The notes below the pieces were generated by a model, which worked only from the letters and a program-made list of their open reading frames with translations, was not told the origin of the DNA and ran no database searches. This document shows positions 18,990 to 29,254 of a DNA stretch of 64,000 bases, in pieces. Position 1 is the stretch's first letter. Each line of letters begins with the position of its first letter. This stretch comes from CAVWXT01 sp963759115. Its GTDB lineage: Bacteria > Planctomycetota > Planctomycetia > Pirellulales > Thermoguttaceae. The stretch lies in assembly GCA_963759115.1 (NCBI GenBank), contig CAVWXT010000006.1, forward strand, positions 124,001-188,000, written 5' to 3'. The translations under genes were made by a program, and so were the position numbers.

Positions 18990-20585
18990 ATGAGCGATCA
19001 ACCGGACACGTTCGACGTCCACGCCGAGGCCCTGGGCCGCCTGCTGGCCGAGACCATCGCCGATCTCGTGTGCCTGGCGACGGCGCGCGGCGAGCCTTTC
19101 TACTTGAATCCGGCCGGGCGCGAATTGCTGGGCCTGGACGAGAGCCAACCGACCTCGTCCGTGAGCCTGCACGATTTCTATGCCGAGAACTCGTGGCTGG
19201 AGTTGCGCGACCAGGCCGTGCCCGTCGTCAACAAGACCGGTCGCTGGGACGGCCGCAGCCGGGTGCGCAACGGCCGGACGGGTGATTTCGTCGACGTGCA
19301 GACGACGATGTTGCGTCTGAAGCCGCACGAGGCCGACCAGCCGCCTTGCCTGGCGATCATCCACCGGCATGCCGACGACAAGGCGCGTTTGCGGGCGGCG
19401 TTGACCGAGGCCCAAGCCCGCAAGCGGGCCATCCTCGAATCCTCCCTCGATCCCATCATTTCCATCAATCACGAAGGCATCATCACGGAGTTCAACAAGG
19501 CGGCGGAGCAGACCTTCGGCTACCCGCGGGAAAAAGTGCTGGGCACGAAGCCCTCGGACGTGCTCTTCCCGCCCGGCATGAGCGTGGGGCAAAAGGACCG
19601 CATCGATCGCTACTTGGAGGCCGGCGAGGGCTCGATGCTGGGCCGGCGAATCGAGGTTACGGCGGTCCGCGCCAACGGCGAGATCTTCGACGCCGAGATG
19701 GCCATGATGATGAGCCGCGAGCAGGGGTCGCCCCTTTTGACCTTCTTCGTCCGCGACATCAGCCTGCGAAAGAAAGCGGAACAAGAACAGGCGCACTACG
19801 CCGCCGAGTTGGAACGCTCGAACCGCGAGTTGGAGCAATTCGCGTACGTCGCTTCCCACGATCTCCAGGAGCCGTTGCGGAAAATCCGCACCTTCGGCGA
19901 TCGCCTGCGCATGAAGTGCGGCGACCGGCTCGACGAAGTCGGCCACGAATGCCTTCAGCGGATGCTGACTTCGGCCGAGCGGATGCAGGTGTTCGTCGAA
20001 GGGCTGCTCTCGTTGTCGCGAGTCAGCGCCCAGGGGCAACGCTTTGTGCCGGTCGATCTGGGCGAGGTCGCCCGCGAAGTCGTGGCCGATCTGGAGGTGC
20101 AGATCGAGCAGGTCGGCGGGCGGGTCGAGGTCGGCCACCTGCCCACCATCGAGGCCGCCCCCCTGCAAATCCGGCAGTTGCTGCAGAACCTCATTGCCAA
20201 CGGACTGAAGTTTCACCGCGTCGGCGAGTCGCCGGTGGTCAAGGTCCACGGGAAGTTCCTGCACGGCCGCCAAAAACGCGCGGCCGGACAACCGGCCGTC
20301 GAAGAGCAATGCCGGATCGTCGTCGAGGACAACGGCGTCGGTTTCGACGAGAAGAATCAAGAGGCTATTTTCGGCGTCTTCCAGCGGCTGCACCAAGACG
20401 TCTACGACGGCGCCGGCATCGGGCTGGCGCTGTGCCGCAAAATCGTGGAACACCACGGCGGGGAGATCACCGCTCACAGCACGCCCGGCCAAGGCAGTTC
20501 GTTCGAGATCGTGCTGCCGGCCGTCCATCCCAAGAAGCCGGCCGCCGTCGAAGGCCAAACTCCGCGGCATGCTGCGCGATCCTGA
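18990..20585 (+). CDS. Sensor histidine kinase with PAS domains
   Basis: 531 residues from the ATG at 18990; no membrane segment, so cytoplasmic. Two PAS domains: about residues 15-130 (LVCLATARGEPFYLNPAGRELLGL) and 145-260 (ILESSLDPIISINHEGIITEFNKAAEQTFGY split over 149-180, ending FFVRDISLRKKAE). A HisKA region carries the phospho-acceptor His in YVASHDLQEPLRKI. The HATPase domain shows NLIANGLKFHR, DNGVGFDE and GAGIGLALCRKI. The DLQEPLRKI H-box is that of bacteriophytochrome-like kinases. A response-regulator phosphatase follows 12 bp downstream, forming a two-gene operon and the likely partner. The signal sensed is unknown. Confidence 0.93.
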   Translation: MSDQPDTFDVHAEALGRLLAETIADLVCLATARGEPFYLNPAGRELLGLDESQPTSSVSLHDFYAENSWLELRDQAVPVVNKTGRWDGRSRVRNGRTGDFVDVQTTMLRLKPHEADQPPCLAIIHRHADDKARLRAALTEAQARKRAILESSLDPIISINHEGIITEFNKAAEQTFGYPREKVLGTKPSDVLFPPGMSVGQKDRIDRYLEAGEGSMLGRRIEVTAVRANGEIFDAEMAMMMSREQGSPLLTFFVRDISLRKKAEQEQAHYAAELERSNRELEQFAYVASHDLQEPLRKIRTFGDRLRMKCGDRLDEVGHECLQRMLTSAERMQVFVEGLLSLSRVSAQGQRFVPVDLGEVAREVVADLEVQIEQVGGRVEVGHLPTIEAAPLQIRQLLQNLIANGLKFHRVGESPVVKVHGKFLHGRQKRAAGQPAVEEQCRIVVEDNGVGFDEKNQEAIFGVFQRLHQDVYDGAGIGLALCRKIVEHHGGEITAHSTPGQGSSFEIVLPAVHPKKPAAVEGQTPRHAARS

Positions 20586-20597
20586 CGGGCGACGATC

Positions 20598-21761
20598 ATG
20601 GAAGACCCACGCATCCGGATCCTGCTGGTGGAAGACGATCCCGATGACGTTTGGGTGATGCGCAATCTCCTGGGCGACCGCTGGGACGGCCCGTTCGAGC
20701 TGGTGCAAGTCGAGTTGCTCTCGGCCGCCATCGAGCGTTGCGCCGAGGACAAGTTCGACGTCCTCTTGTTGGATCTCACCCTGCCCGATAGCCAGGGATT
20801 GGCGACGTTCTTCACCATGCACGCGCACGCCGACGACGTGCCCATCGTGGTGCTCTCCGGCCATCACGACGAGAGCAGCGCCATCCGGGCCGTGCAGGCA
20901 GGGGCGCAGGACTATCTCGTCAAAGGCCAGGTCAACGATCTCCTGCTGGTGCGTTCCATCCGCTACGCGATCGAGCGCGGCCGCCGGCATCGCGCCGAGG
21001 AGTCGATGCGCGACACGGCGGAGGAGTTTCACGCCGCTCAGGAAATCCAGCAACGCCTCTATCCGGCCGAGTCCCCGATTCTGCCGGGCTTCGAGATTGC
21101 CGGCGCGCTCTATCCGGCGAAGGCCACCGCCGGCGACTATTTCGACTACATCCCCATGCTCGACAACCGCCTGGGGGTCGTGGTCGGCGACGTCAGCAGC
21201 CACGGCATGGGGCCGGCGCTGGTGATGTCGGAGACCAGGGCCTGCCTGCGGACCCTGGCCCAGGTCTACTCCGACGTGGGCGAAATCCTCACCCGCGCCA
21301 ACCGCGTCTTGGCGGCCGACTCCAGCGACTTCCATTACGTTACCCTGGCCATGCTGCGACTCGATCCGGCCGAGCGCTCGATGGTCTACGCCAGCGCGGG
21401 CCAACGGGGATACCTGCTCCATCCGGGCCTTGAGGCGACGATTCTCGACAGCACGAGTCTGCCGCTGGGCGTCCGCGGCGACACGGTCGTTCCGGCCACC
21501 GCGGCGATCGCGCTCCAGCCGGGCGACTTGATCACCTTCTTCACCGATGGCGTGACCGAGGCGGAATCGCCGGGCCACGTCCGCTTCGGAGTGGCCCGCG
21601 CGCTGCAAACCATTCGTGCCGCACGCCAGCGGCCGGCGCGAGAAATCATCGACCTGCTGCGCCAGGAGTTGTCCGGCTTCTGCCGCAACCGGCCGCCCCA
21701 CGACGATATCACGATCGTGGTCGTCAAGGTGACGGAAGCGATTCCGCACGGCCCCTCTTGA
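20598..21761 (+). CDS. Response regulator with SpoIIE/PP2C phosphatase output
   Basis: 387 residues. The N-terminal receiver has the acidic pair in LVEDDPDD, phospho-acceptor Asp59 (FDVLLLDLTLPDS), Ser in VVLSGHHDE and Lys in YLVKGQ. After a coiled linker (residues about 130-165) comes an RsbU/SpoIIE-type PP2C domain: AKATAGDYFDY, VVVGDVSSHGMGPALVMS, ITFFTDGVTEAESP and PPHDDITIVVVKV, with the metal-binding aspartates in GDYFDY, GDVSSHG, TDGVTE and DDIT. Such proteins dephosphorylate anti-sigma-antagonists in partner-switching systems. No STAS or anti-sigma gene is nearby, so its substrate is elsewhere. Confidence 0.93.
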   Translation: MEDPRIRILLVEDDPDDVWVMRNLLGDRWDGPFELVQVELLSAAIERCAEDKFDVLLLDLTLPDSQGLATFFTMHAHADDVPIVVLSGHHDESSAIRAVQAGAQDYLVKGQVNDLLLVRSIRYAIERGRRHRAEESMRDTAEEFHAAQEIQQRLYPAESPILPGFEIAGALYPAKATAGDYFDYIPMLDNRLGVVVGDVSSHGMGPALVMSETRACLRTLAQVYSDVGEILTRANRVLAADSSDFHYVTLAMLRLDPAERSMVYASAGQRGYLLHPGLEATILDSTSLPLGVRGDTVVPATAAIALQPGDLITFFTDGVTEAESPGHVRFGVARALQTIRAARQRPAREIIDLLRQELSGFCRNRPPHDDITIVVVKVTEAIPHGPS

Positions 21762-21853
21762 CGCCGGAATAGGGCACGCTATACTGGGGATACTCTTCCC
21801 AGGGCCAATGTCTCCCATGGCTGCGTCAACCCTTTCTCCGCAGGGTCGGTGCC

Positions 21854-22368
21854 ATGAAACGGATGTGCTGCGTAGTGGTTCTGTTGAGTGCGGCGGGTTG
21901 CTCCAGTGCGCCGAGCGACCCCCCTGAGAATCTGAGATGGCATCTCGCCAAAGCGTTCAAGAGCCATCGGGACGGGATTACCTTCGTCACGCAGACGGAC
22001 AGCGAACGGAGCACGAGGCACGCCGGCAAGTGGCAGAAGTGGGTCATGGCCCTCGGCGACGTGGACGCGAAGTTCGACTTCGAGTCGACGGATTCGCCCC
22101 TTTCGCCCTACACGGCAACCGTGTCGCTGACGCCCAAGACGGTCGACTACGAGGTACCTGCAACTCAAGAGAAGAGGCGGAGAAAACTACCAACATTCGC
22201 CAATCACACAAGTCGTTCACCTATAAGGCGGCCTACAAGTATGATGGCACGAAATGGGAGCTCACGGGAATCGAGTGTCACGTGATTTCCAGGTCGGGCG
22301 AACGTGACGTCCCCATTCCGCCCGAAGCAGAGGGACGGTTGTACCGGGTGCTTGGCGCCGTCAAGTAG
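21854..22368 (+). CDS. Small lipoprotein (frameshifted)
   Basis: MKRMCCVVVLLSAAGCSS is a lipoprotein signal with Cys16 (SAAGC). About 100 residues follow in one frame (HLAKAFKSHRDGITFVTQTDS, KWVMALGDVDAKFDFESTDSPLSPYTATVSL). Near 22155 the protein moves to the next frame: NSREEAEKTTNIRQSHKSFTYKAAYKYDGTKWELTG, ending LYRVLGAVK. Full length is about 170 residues. The layout (short periplasmic domain with a KAAYKYDGTKWELT strand) is like small planctomycete lipoproteins of unknown role. It follows the phosphatase gene by 92 bp, probably a separate unit. Confidence 0.6.
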
Positions 22369-22440
22369 CAGACAATAAGGGCTCCAATTCCGCGGGGATG
22401 GGAACCTGTATCATGGAAACGCTCCAATCAGTCAGTAGTC

Positions 22441-23070
22441 CTACTTGATATCCTCTTCGGAAGGATCGCCGTTCTTGTTGAGCCGCTCGATGATGATCGA
22501 AGTGATGTCGGTCCCGGGTGCGGACCAGAGCACGGGCCTGTTTATGTGTGCAAGAACGCTGTCCGCTTTGCTAATGTCCACGGGAGCGTTGTTAACGCGG
22601 ATCACGATCTCGGTGCCGTTGGCTTTAGCGTACGCCTCGACCTCGTTCGACATCTTGCGATAGGTCTCGTAATAGACATTGGCCTCCTCTCTCAAGAACG
22701 TCTTCTTCTGGACTGAGACCGTGGCTTCAATCGCGGCCTCGATTTTGTTGAGTTTGTCTTCCGTCTGGAGACGCTCGTCCGATCCGGCGGGGAGCTTTTG
22801 GGCCTCCTCGAGTTGCGATTTGATTTTTTCGCGCTCGTTCTTGACTCTGGTTTCGGCCTCCTTCACTTCGGTCTGCATCTTCTCCATCGCGGCCTTGAAA
22901 TGTTTGCACTCTTTCAGAACGTTGCCAACATCCAAGACCGCCACCGTTATTCGGGGAGAGATGCCATCTACTGCTCCCTCGGCGGCGCGATGACTCAGAA
23001 TACTCGATCCGGTCATACCGATGACCAGGGTGGATCCAATCAATCCAATCGCGATACGATGTTGCGTCAT
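22441..23070 (-). CDS. OmpH/Skp-like periplasmic chaperone
   Basis: 209 residues from the ATG at 23070, chosen because AAGGAGAA precedes it (a start at 23103 adds 11 residues). N-terminal signal or anchor (IAIGLIGSTLVIGMTGSS), then ITVAVLDVGNVLKECKHF, a long charged coiled coil (about residues 65-140, AAMEKMQTEVKEAETRV, NEREKIKSQLEEAQ) and a C-terminal globular strand region ending in a charged tail. This is the Skp/OmpH pattern: beta body plus long helical hairpin. Skp holds unfolded outer-membrane proteins in the periplasm. No bamA or lpx genes are next to it, unlike in proteobacteria. Confidence 0.75.
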   Translation of the reverse strand: MTQHRIAIGLIGSTLVIGMTGSSILSHRAAEGAVDGISPRITVAVLDVGNVLKECKHFKAAMEKMQTEVKEAETRVKNEREKIKSQLEEAQKLPAGSDERLQTEDKLNKIEAAIEATVSVQKKTFLREEANVYYETYRKMSNEVEAYAKANGTEIVIRVNNAPVDISKADSVLAHINRPVLWSAPGTDITSIIIERLNKNGDPSEEDIK

Positions 23071-23206
23071 GCGAGTTCTCCTTGGTTCGAGGATCGAAGG
23101 CAAGACCTATCGATAGCCTCCAGCGTGCGCACAGTCAAGACCCTGTCGCAGGCCGAGAGGCAACTCCCTCTACGAACCCCGCATTCCTTGCACCCATCCG
23201 GGACCG

Positions 23207-25006
<1,800 letters not shown>

Positions 25007-25275
25007 CTTCGCACTCGTCGTGGATGGTTGCTTTGCGGATCGCTCTGTGTCAATTCTACGCAGCCGGAGGCAATCGGGCGTATGCCGCGATTCGCGCATT
25101 AGAAGTTCCACATGGACACCTTGGGAGTGCGGCAGGCGCGCGTGGGCTACCGGTGTCCGTTAGGCATTCGGTGCGGATCGACCGGCTCGGCAACACGCCG
25201 ATCCCAAGCCACAAGTCCACTCGGCGGCCAGCCTGGGGTAGTTGACAAGCGGCTTTCGATCATCATAATACGGCC

Positions 25276-25662
25276 ATGCCCGAGCAACAACAGACCAATC
25301 AGAAGCTGCCGCTGCCCAATTGGTGTTTCGTACTCCTTGCGGTGCCAACGTTCTACATGCCGCTGGTGTATCTGTCGATGGCAGTTTGGGTGATCGGCTC
25401 GATGATCTTCATCGGACCATCACCATCGGTACGTCCGCCTCAATGGATATTAGCCCTGGGCGAGCCCTCGCTTTATGTCACCATTGCGATGTGGCCGATC
25501 TACGTGGCGTGGGTAGTAGTCTCCAAGCGGCTGACGTGGCGGGAAAAAGCCTTGTCGTTATTTGTCGTTTCCTTTCTGAATATGCTGGGAATGCCCCTGT
25601 TCTATATCTTTATGATTCGACGGTACTTGGGCCTCGAAGGTCGAAGGGGACCTGCGCGATGA
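25276..25662 (+). CDS. Small integral membrane protein
   Basis: 128 residues with three or four hydrophobic segments (WCFVLLAVPTFYMPLVYLS, VWVIGSMIFIG, SLYVTIAMWPIYVAWVVV, ALSLFVVSFLNMLGMPLF) and a basic C-terminus. No family recognised. The last codons overlap the frame of the next gene region, so the two probably form a small membrane-protein operon. Confidence 0.65.
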   Translation: MPEQQQTNQKLPLPNWCFVLLAVPTFYMPLVYLSMAVWVIGSMIFIGPSPSVRPPQWILALGEPSLYVTIAMWPIYVAWVVVSKRLTWREKALSLFVVSFLNMLGMPLFYIFMIRRYLGLEGRRGPAR

Positions 25663-25669
25663 AGCCGCG

Positions 25670-26140
25670 TTGGATTCTTTCCTGGCGAGTTGCCGCAACA
25701 GCAGGGAGGAGTTGTCCGGCGCTCAATTGAGTGTATTGCGATCCTACTGTCGCAACCGCAGACTTGCGAAACGGTTTGTTGTCCCGGGGGTTGTCGGCGG
25801 AGCCATCTTGCTCTTCATCGCGCTGGTGCGGATGCCCCAATCTACCATGATGCTCTTTTCTGATTCCACACCCACCAAAGTCATCGTGATCGACACGGCC
25901 AAGAATACGAAGAACGAGATTGCCCCCGATCCCGAGACAGAGAGAATTCACGTCCAACTGGTGATGATGTTTGGGGCAGTGGCCGGAGCATTTGGGACGA
26001 TGGGGCTCTTTCTCGTGGGTTCAAGCCTGAGTCTGCTAACGCAAAGCCCACATCGAAGGGCGTTCATGGATTTCGTGAGCGCACGCTCTCAAATTGGTTC
26101 GGTCACCACGCCCAGCCCACCTCGCAACCTCAGCACCTGA
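25670..26140 (+). CDS. Membrane protein of unknown function
   Basis: At most 156 residues; the only start codon in frame near the 5' end is a TTG at 25670, immediately after the preceding gene, so the start is uncertain and may rely on translational coupling. Two hydrophobic segments are visible (VVPGVVGGAILLFIALV and LVMMFGAVAGAFGTMGLFLVG) around an extracytoplasmic loop of about 45 residues. Not recognised. Confidence 0.5.
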   Translation: MDSFLASCRNSREELSGAQLSVLRSYCRNRRLAKRFVVPGVVGGAILLFIALVRMPQSTMMLFSDSTPTKVIVIDTAKNTKNEIAPDPETERIHVQLVMMFGAVAGAFGTMGLFLVGSSLSLLTQSPHRRAFMDFVSARSQIGSVTTPSPPRNLST

Positions 26141-26185
26141 TTCCCGCCGCACGATACAGTGGTGGAACGCCATCAGGAAGCCTGC

Positions 26186-27019
26186 ATGTCACACCACGAG
26201 GATCGCTTCAACACCCGGGATGGCCCGAGTCTATTCGAGCAGTGGTGGCTGCCGGATGGGGACCCCGCCGCGGCCGTCGTGGTGGTCCACGGCATCAACG
26301 AGCATAGCGGCCGCTACGCAGGGCTGGCCGCCGATCTGAACCGCCGCGGTTACGCGGTCTTTACGATGGACCTCCGCGGCCACGGCCGCTCGGAGGGCGA
26401 TCGGGCCCTGATTCGCTCGTTTGACCAATACCTCGACGATCTCGAAATACTGCTGGCGCGTGTCGCCGCGCGTCAGCCGGGAAAGCCGCTGTTTCTCTTC
26501 GGCCACAGCATGGGCGGGGCGATCGTCGCCCTGCTGGCCATCACGCGGCCGCCAAAGGTTCGCGGGCTGATCCTCAGCGCCCCGGCCGTGCTGATTGCCG
26601 GCAACGTGTTTCCCGTGCTTCGCCGGCTGGCCTCGCTGGCCAGTGCCGTATGGCCCACGCTGCGGCTGGTGCGCATGGGCTGCCGGTTCATCTCCCGCGA
26701 TCCGGCGGTGGTCGAGGGGTTCCGGAGCGACCCGCTGGTGTTCCACGGTCGGTTTCCCGTCCGCACCGGCGCGGAAATCCTCCGTGCAGCGCAGCGGATT
26801 CAACGGGGCATGGACCAGTTGCAGTTGCCGCTGTTGGTCCTGCACGGCACGGCCGATTTCGTCACCGATCCCAAAGGGAGCCGGCTGCTCGCGGCCCGCG
26901 CCGGGTCGACCGACAAGACGCTGCGATTATACCGCGGCCTCTACCACGAGCTGCTCAGCGAGCCGGAGCGGGAGCAGGTGCTGGCCGACCTGCTGGCGTG
27001 GCTGGACGCCCACAAATAG
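26186..27019 (+). CDS. Alpha/beta hydrolase (monoacylglycerol lipase/lysophospholipase type)
   Basis: 277 residues from the ATG at 26186 (a start at 26159 is possible but lacks family match). Serine hydrolase fold with the oxyanion segment VVVVHGINEHSGRY, nucleophile Ser108 in GHSMGG (106-111), the acid Asp in LHGTADFVTDP and the catalytic His in GLYHELLSEPER. The HGxxEHSGRY start and YHELLxEP end are typical of MGL/PldB-like Hydrolase_4 enzymes that cleave monoglycerides or lysophospholipids. No signal peptide. Single gene. Confidence 0.92.
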   Translation: MSHHEDRFNTRDGPSLFEQWWLPDGDPAAAVVVVHGINEHSGRYAGLAADLNRRGYAVFTMDLRGHGRSEGDRALIRSFDQYLDDLEILLARVAARQPGKPLFLFGHSMGGAIVALLAITRPPKVRGLILSAPAVLIAGNVFPVLRRLASLASAVWPTLRLVRMGCRFISRDPAVVEGFRSDPLVFHGRFPVRTGAEILRAAQRIQRGMDQLQLPLLVLHGTADFVTDPKGSRLLAARAGSTDKTLRLYRGLYHELLSEPEREQVLADLLAWLDAHK

Positions 27020-27066
27020 CCTGGATCATTCATGGGCGGATGAACTAGACTCGCGGTGTGCGCCAT

Positions 27067-27129
27067 ACCAACCCGACGCGCTAGCGAGGCTGACTCCCCG
27101 CCACTCACTCGCTTGCGCTTCGGGTTGGT
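27067..27129. repeat. REP-like palindrome
   Basis: Arms ACCAACCCGACGCGCTAGCG (27067-27088) and CTCGCTTGCGCTTCGGGTTG (27108-27129) are imperfect inverted copies in the space after the convergent hydrolase and ThuA genes. It may act as a bidirectional terminator. Confidence 0.65.
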
Positions 27130-27191
27130 GTCTTGCCACGAGTAATCTGAGATAGCACCTTGTGAGGCGACTCGAATGGCCAACGGGAACG

Positions 27192-28211
27192 CTACGGCAT
27201 GGCGTGGTCCGACGGTTTGGCGCTTGCCTTCGCCTTGCCGAAGAAACTGAACGGCGAGGGCTGATACGGACCGACGAGATCGACGTTGGCCCGGGCGGGA
27301 ATCTTGTCTTCCAGTCCCACGCACCAATAGCTGGCGTTCACCAACAGCCGCCGCAGGCCCTCGTTGAGCAAGTCGATGCCCGAGCCCATCGTGGTGGTGA
27401 AGACCCGGCCCGTCCGGCCCTGGGTCCCGTGATAGGTCTTGATCCAGGCGATGGGCATCAGCGGGTTGTTCTTGGGGCCTGCCACGGGTTTGTCGGTCGG
27501 CTCCATGCCCGAAAGCACCTGGCCCAGCACCAGCGCTTTGCTGTCGCCGGAAAGCGGCAGGCGCACCGCGTAGACGTCGGTCGGCGCCCAGATGTCTTCA
27601 CAGCCGCGGACGATCGGGTGATCCTCGGCGCCCGGGGCGATCACCCCTCGCGTGCTCTCTTTTCCGTGCGCGCCGTGATGGTTGATCCAGGTTTCGCCGA
27701 GGATCTGGCGGCCGAATCCGCCGTCCCACTCCTTGCTCCGCCAGTCGTACTTCGCATAGGTCTTGCCGGCGGCGATCTGGAAGGCGTGGGTGGCCGTCCG
27801 CATGCCGATGATCGGCTTGCCCGCCTCAACGTACGCGACGATGTGCCGCATCTGTTGGTCGGGCAAATCGCGGAAGCGCGTAAAGAGGATCATCAGGTCC
27901 GCCGTCTTGAGCGCCTCCAGGCCGGGGATGTTGCCCAGATTGTTCGGGTCGATCGTGCCGGTGGCCGGATCGACGGCAAACAACACGGTACACTTGAACC
28001 CGTGGCGCTGGGCGAGGATTTTGCCGAGTTGCGGCAACGCCTCCTCGGAGCGGTACTCCTCGTCGCCGGAGACAAGCACGATGTGTTTTCCCTTGCCCGG
28101 CCCGTCGTAGCCGTCGTAGACGACCCACGGATCGGCGGCACGCGCGTGCGCGACCACGGCAGCCATCGTAAACCACACCCACATCGCGATCCGGCAGCGG
28201 CTCAGAGACAT
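27192..28211 (-). CDS. Secreted ThuA-domain protein
   Basis: 339 residues from the ATG at 28211 with a signal peptide ending VVAHARAA. The ThuA fold (trehalose-utilisation, class-I glutamine-amidotransferase-like) is shown by GKHIVLVSGDEEYRSEEALP, ADLMILFTRFRDLPDQQM, VEAGKPIIGMRTATHAF, then ILGETWINHHGAHG and AEDHPIVRGCEDIW, ending in a region with HGTQGRTGRVFTTTMGS. ThuA-like proteins occur in large numbers in planctomycetes next to sugar-catabolic and heme-domain genes and probably bind or modify sugars in the periplasm. It ends convergently with the lipase gene. Confidence 0.88.
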   Translation of the reverse strand: MSLSRCRIAMWVWFTMAAVVAHARAADPWVVYDGYDGPGKGKHIVLVSGDEEYRSEEALPQLGKILAQRHGFKCTVLFAVDPATGTIDPNNLGNIPGLEALKTADLMILFTRFRDLPDQQMRHIVAYVEAGKPIIGMRTATHAFQIAAGKTYAKYDWRSKEWDGGFGRQILGETWINHHGAHGKESTRGVIAPGAEDHPIVRGCEDIWAPTDVYAVRLPLSGDSKALVLGQVLSGMEPTDKPVAGPKNNPLMPIAWIKTYHGTQGRTGRVFTTTMGSGIDLLNEGLRRLLVNASYWCVGLEDKIPARANVDLVGPYQPSPFSFFGKAKASAKPSDHAMP

Positions 28212-28480
28212 CGGCGTGGCTCCTGAAAAGTTCGGCGGCATTCAGACGCGGGAAACGATCGCTACAGTGTATCGCGCGGCGGAGCCCTGATACAGCGTCC
28301 CCGCTCCCGACCAACCTCCGGCTGGTGCCCGGAGAGGGACAGGGGGTGAGGGGGTCGGACGGCCCCGCGGAAACAAATCGTTCGCTTCACATCTTCCGCC
28401 GCGGCACCCAGAATCCAAACCGACCGCCTTGTCGTCTACCCATTCCGCAAGGCCATCGCCCGACCGCCCCCTGCCGAACG

Positions 28481-28705
28481 TCACCGATCACCGGGCGGCG
28501 ACGATCGACTCTGCGTTACCGATTCGCCCAACTTGGCTGCTCCGGTGCATCGGATTGTTCGCTGCTCGATTTGGGCAATGGCATGCCCCCCCGCCTTCAG
28601 CCGCTCGAATTCGCTGTGCAGGTAGGCGGCGAGGTGATCACCGTGTTCCGCCTGGATCTGTGACCGAGCAGCGTACAGTTCTTCGAGGATGGGATTCTTA
28701 GGCAT
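28481..28705 (-). CDS. Small partner protein of PIN toxin (putative antitoxin)
   Basis: 74 residues from the ATG at 28705, with GGAGGG upstream. MPKNPILEELYAARSQIQAEHGDHLAAYLHSEFERLKAGG is a compact helical protein that regularly follows this class of PIN gene. It overlaps the 3' end of the PIN gene by 8 bp, so the pair is translationally coupled. The C-terminal 25 residues (after HAIAQIEQ) look unconserved and may include a shifted tail. Antitoxin activity is inferred from genetic coupling only. Confidence 0.6.
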   Translation of the reverse strand: MPKNPILEELYAARSQIQAEHGDHLAAYLHSEFERLKAGGHAIAQIEQRTIRCTGAAKLGESVTQSRSSPPGDR

Positions 28706-29178
28706 CGGACAACCCTCCCAGAAATTCCATTGGCGTGCAAACCAGAAGCCCGGCAAGCCCAAGGTCTGCGAGCACGCGATACACTCCCGGCAGCACGCTG
28801 GCATTCGCGATATGTCGACAGTTCAGCGTCAGTAGGTATTGTACACCCGCCAGCGCCGCGATGGCCAGGTGCAAGGCATCGACTCGTGCTGCCGCGGGAA
28901 TCAGCGAGCGGGCGATCAATTCGTCAGCTACCCGGTCGACATCCGGGTTTTCGCCGAATGGGAATATCGGCCAGCGTCGCCAGCCGGCGAGCGGCGGCGT
29001 CAGAGTCACCCCTGGCGGCCTCCGCCAAGACAAGTTGCGACGTCACCACCGCGTATTTCGGCCGTTGCTCCGCCATCCAGCGTCGTGCTTGATCCTGCAT
29101 TGCCGCTGTCGCCGGGTCGGAAGCCGGCCAAGCGGTTGCATGGCTGACGATCAATGTCTCGATGTAAACGGTATCCAT
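28698..29178 (-). CDS. PIN-domain ribonuclease toxin (frameshifted)
   Basis: From the ATG at 29178: MDTVYIETLIVSHATAWP (with the first acidic residue as Glu in the YIET motif), PKYAVVTSQLVLAEAARGD, AARRLATLADIP. A single-base shift near 28963 leads into the other frame: ENPDVDRVADELIARSLIPAAARVDALHLAIAALAGVQYLLTLNCRHIANA, which carries the PIN acidic residues in DALHLA and the N-C-R-H motif typical of this subfamily, ending CTPMEFLGGL. Restored length is about 160 residues. The toxin gene precedes its small partner, the reverse of the usual vapBC order. A frameshifted toxin could be a selected inactivation, or a sequence error. Confidence 0.75.
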
Positions 29179-29194
29179 GGCTCCATTCTACCGC

Positions 29195-29254
29195 GGCGAA
29201 CGCTCAGCATCAGCGGCGGCACGCAGCGCCGTCCGCTGCATGCTGTTGTTAGGC
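29195..29254. other. attC-like folded site
   Basis: Read on the minus strand, GCCTAAC (29254-29248) contains the TAA stop of the 29249-29890 gene; it is followed by CAGCATGCAGCGG and, after a loop, CCGCTGATGCTG, which pair except for one extrahelical G, and then GCGTTCGCC. Core-GTT/AAC ends, paired inner arms and one bulged base are attC architecture, though the last core deviates from GTTRRRY. Confidence 0.35.

Noticed and set aside
18957..21818. 953-residue open frame on the minus strand
   Set aside because: Antisense to the histidine kinase and phosphatase genes; low-complexity Arg/Ala/His/Gln-rich translation without motifs, a by-product of GC-rich third positions.
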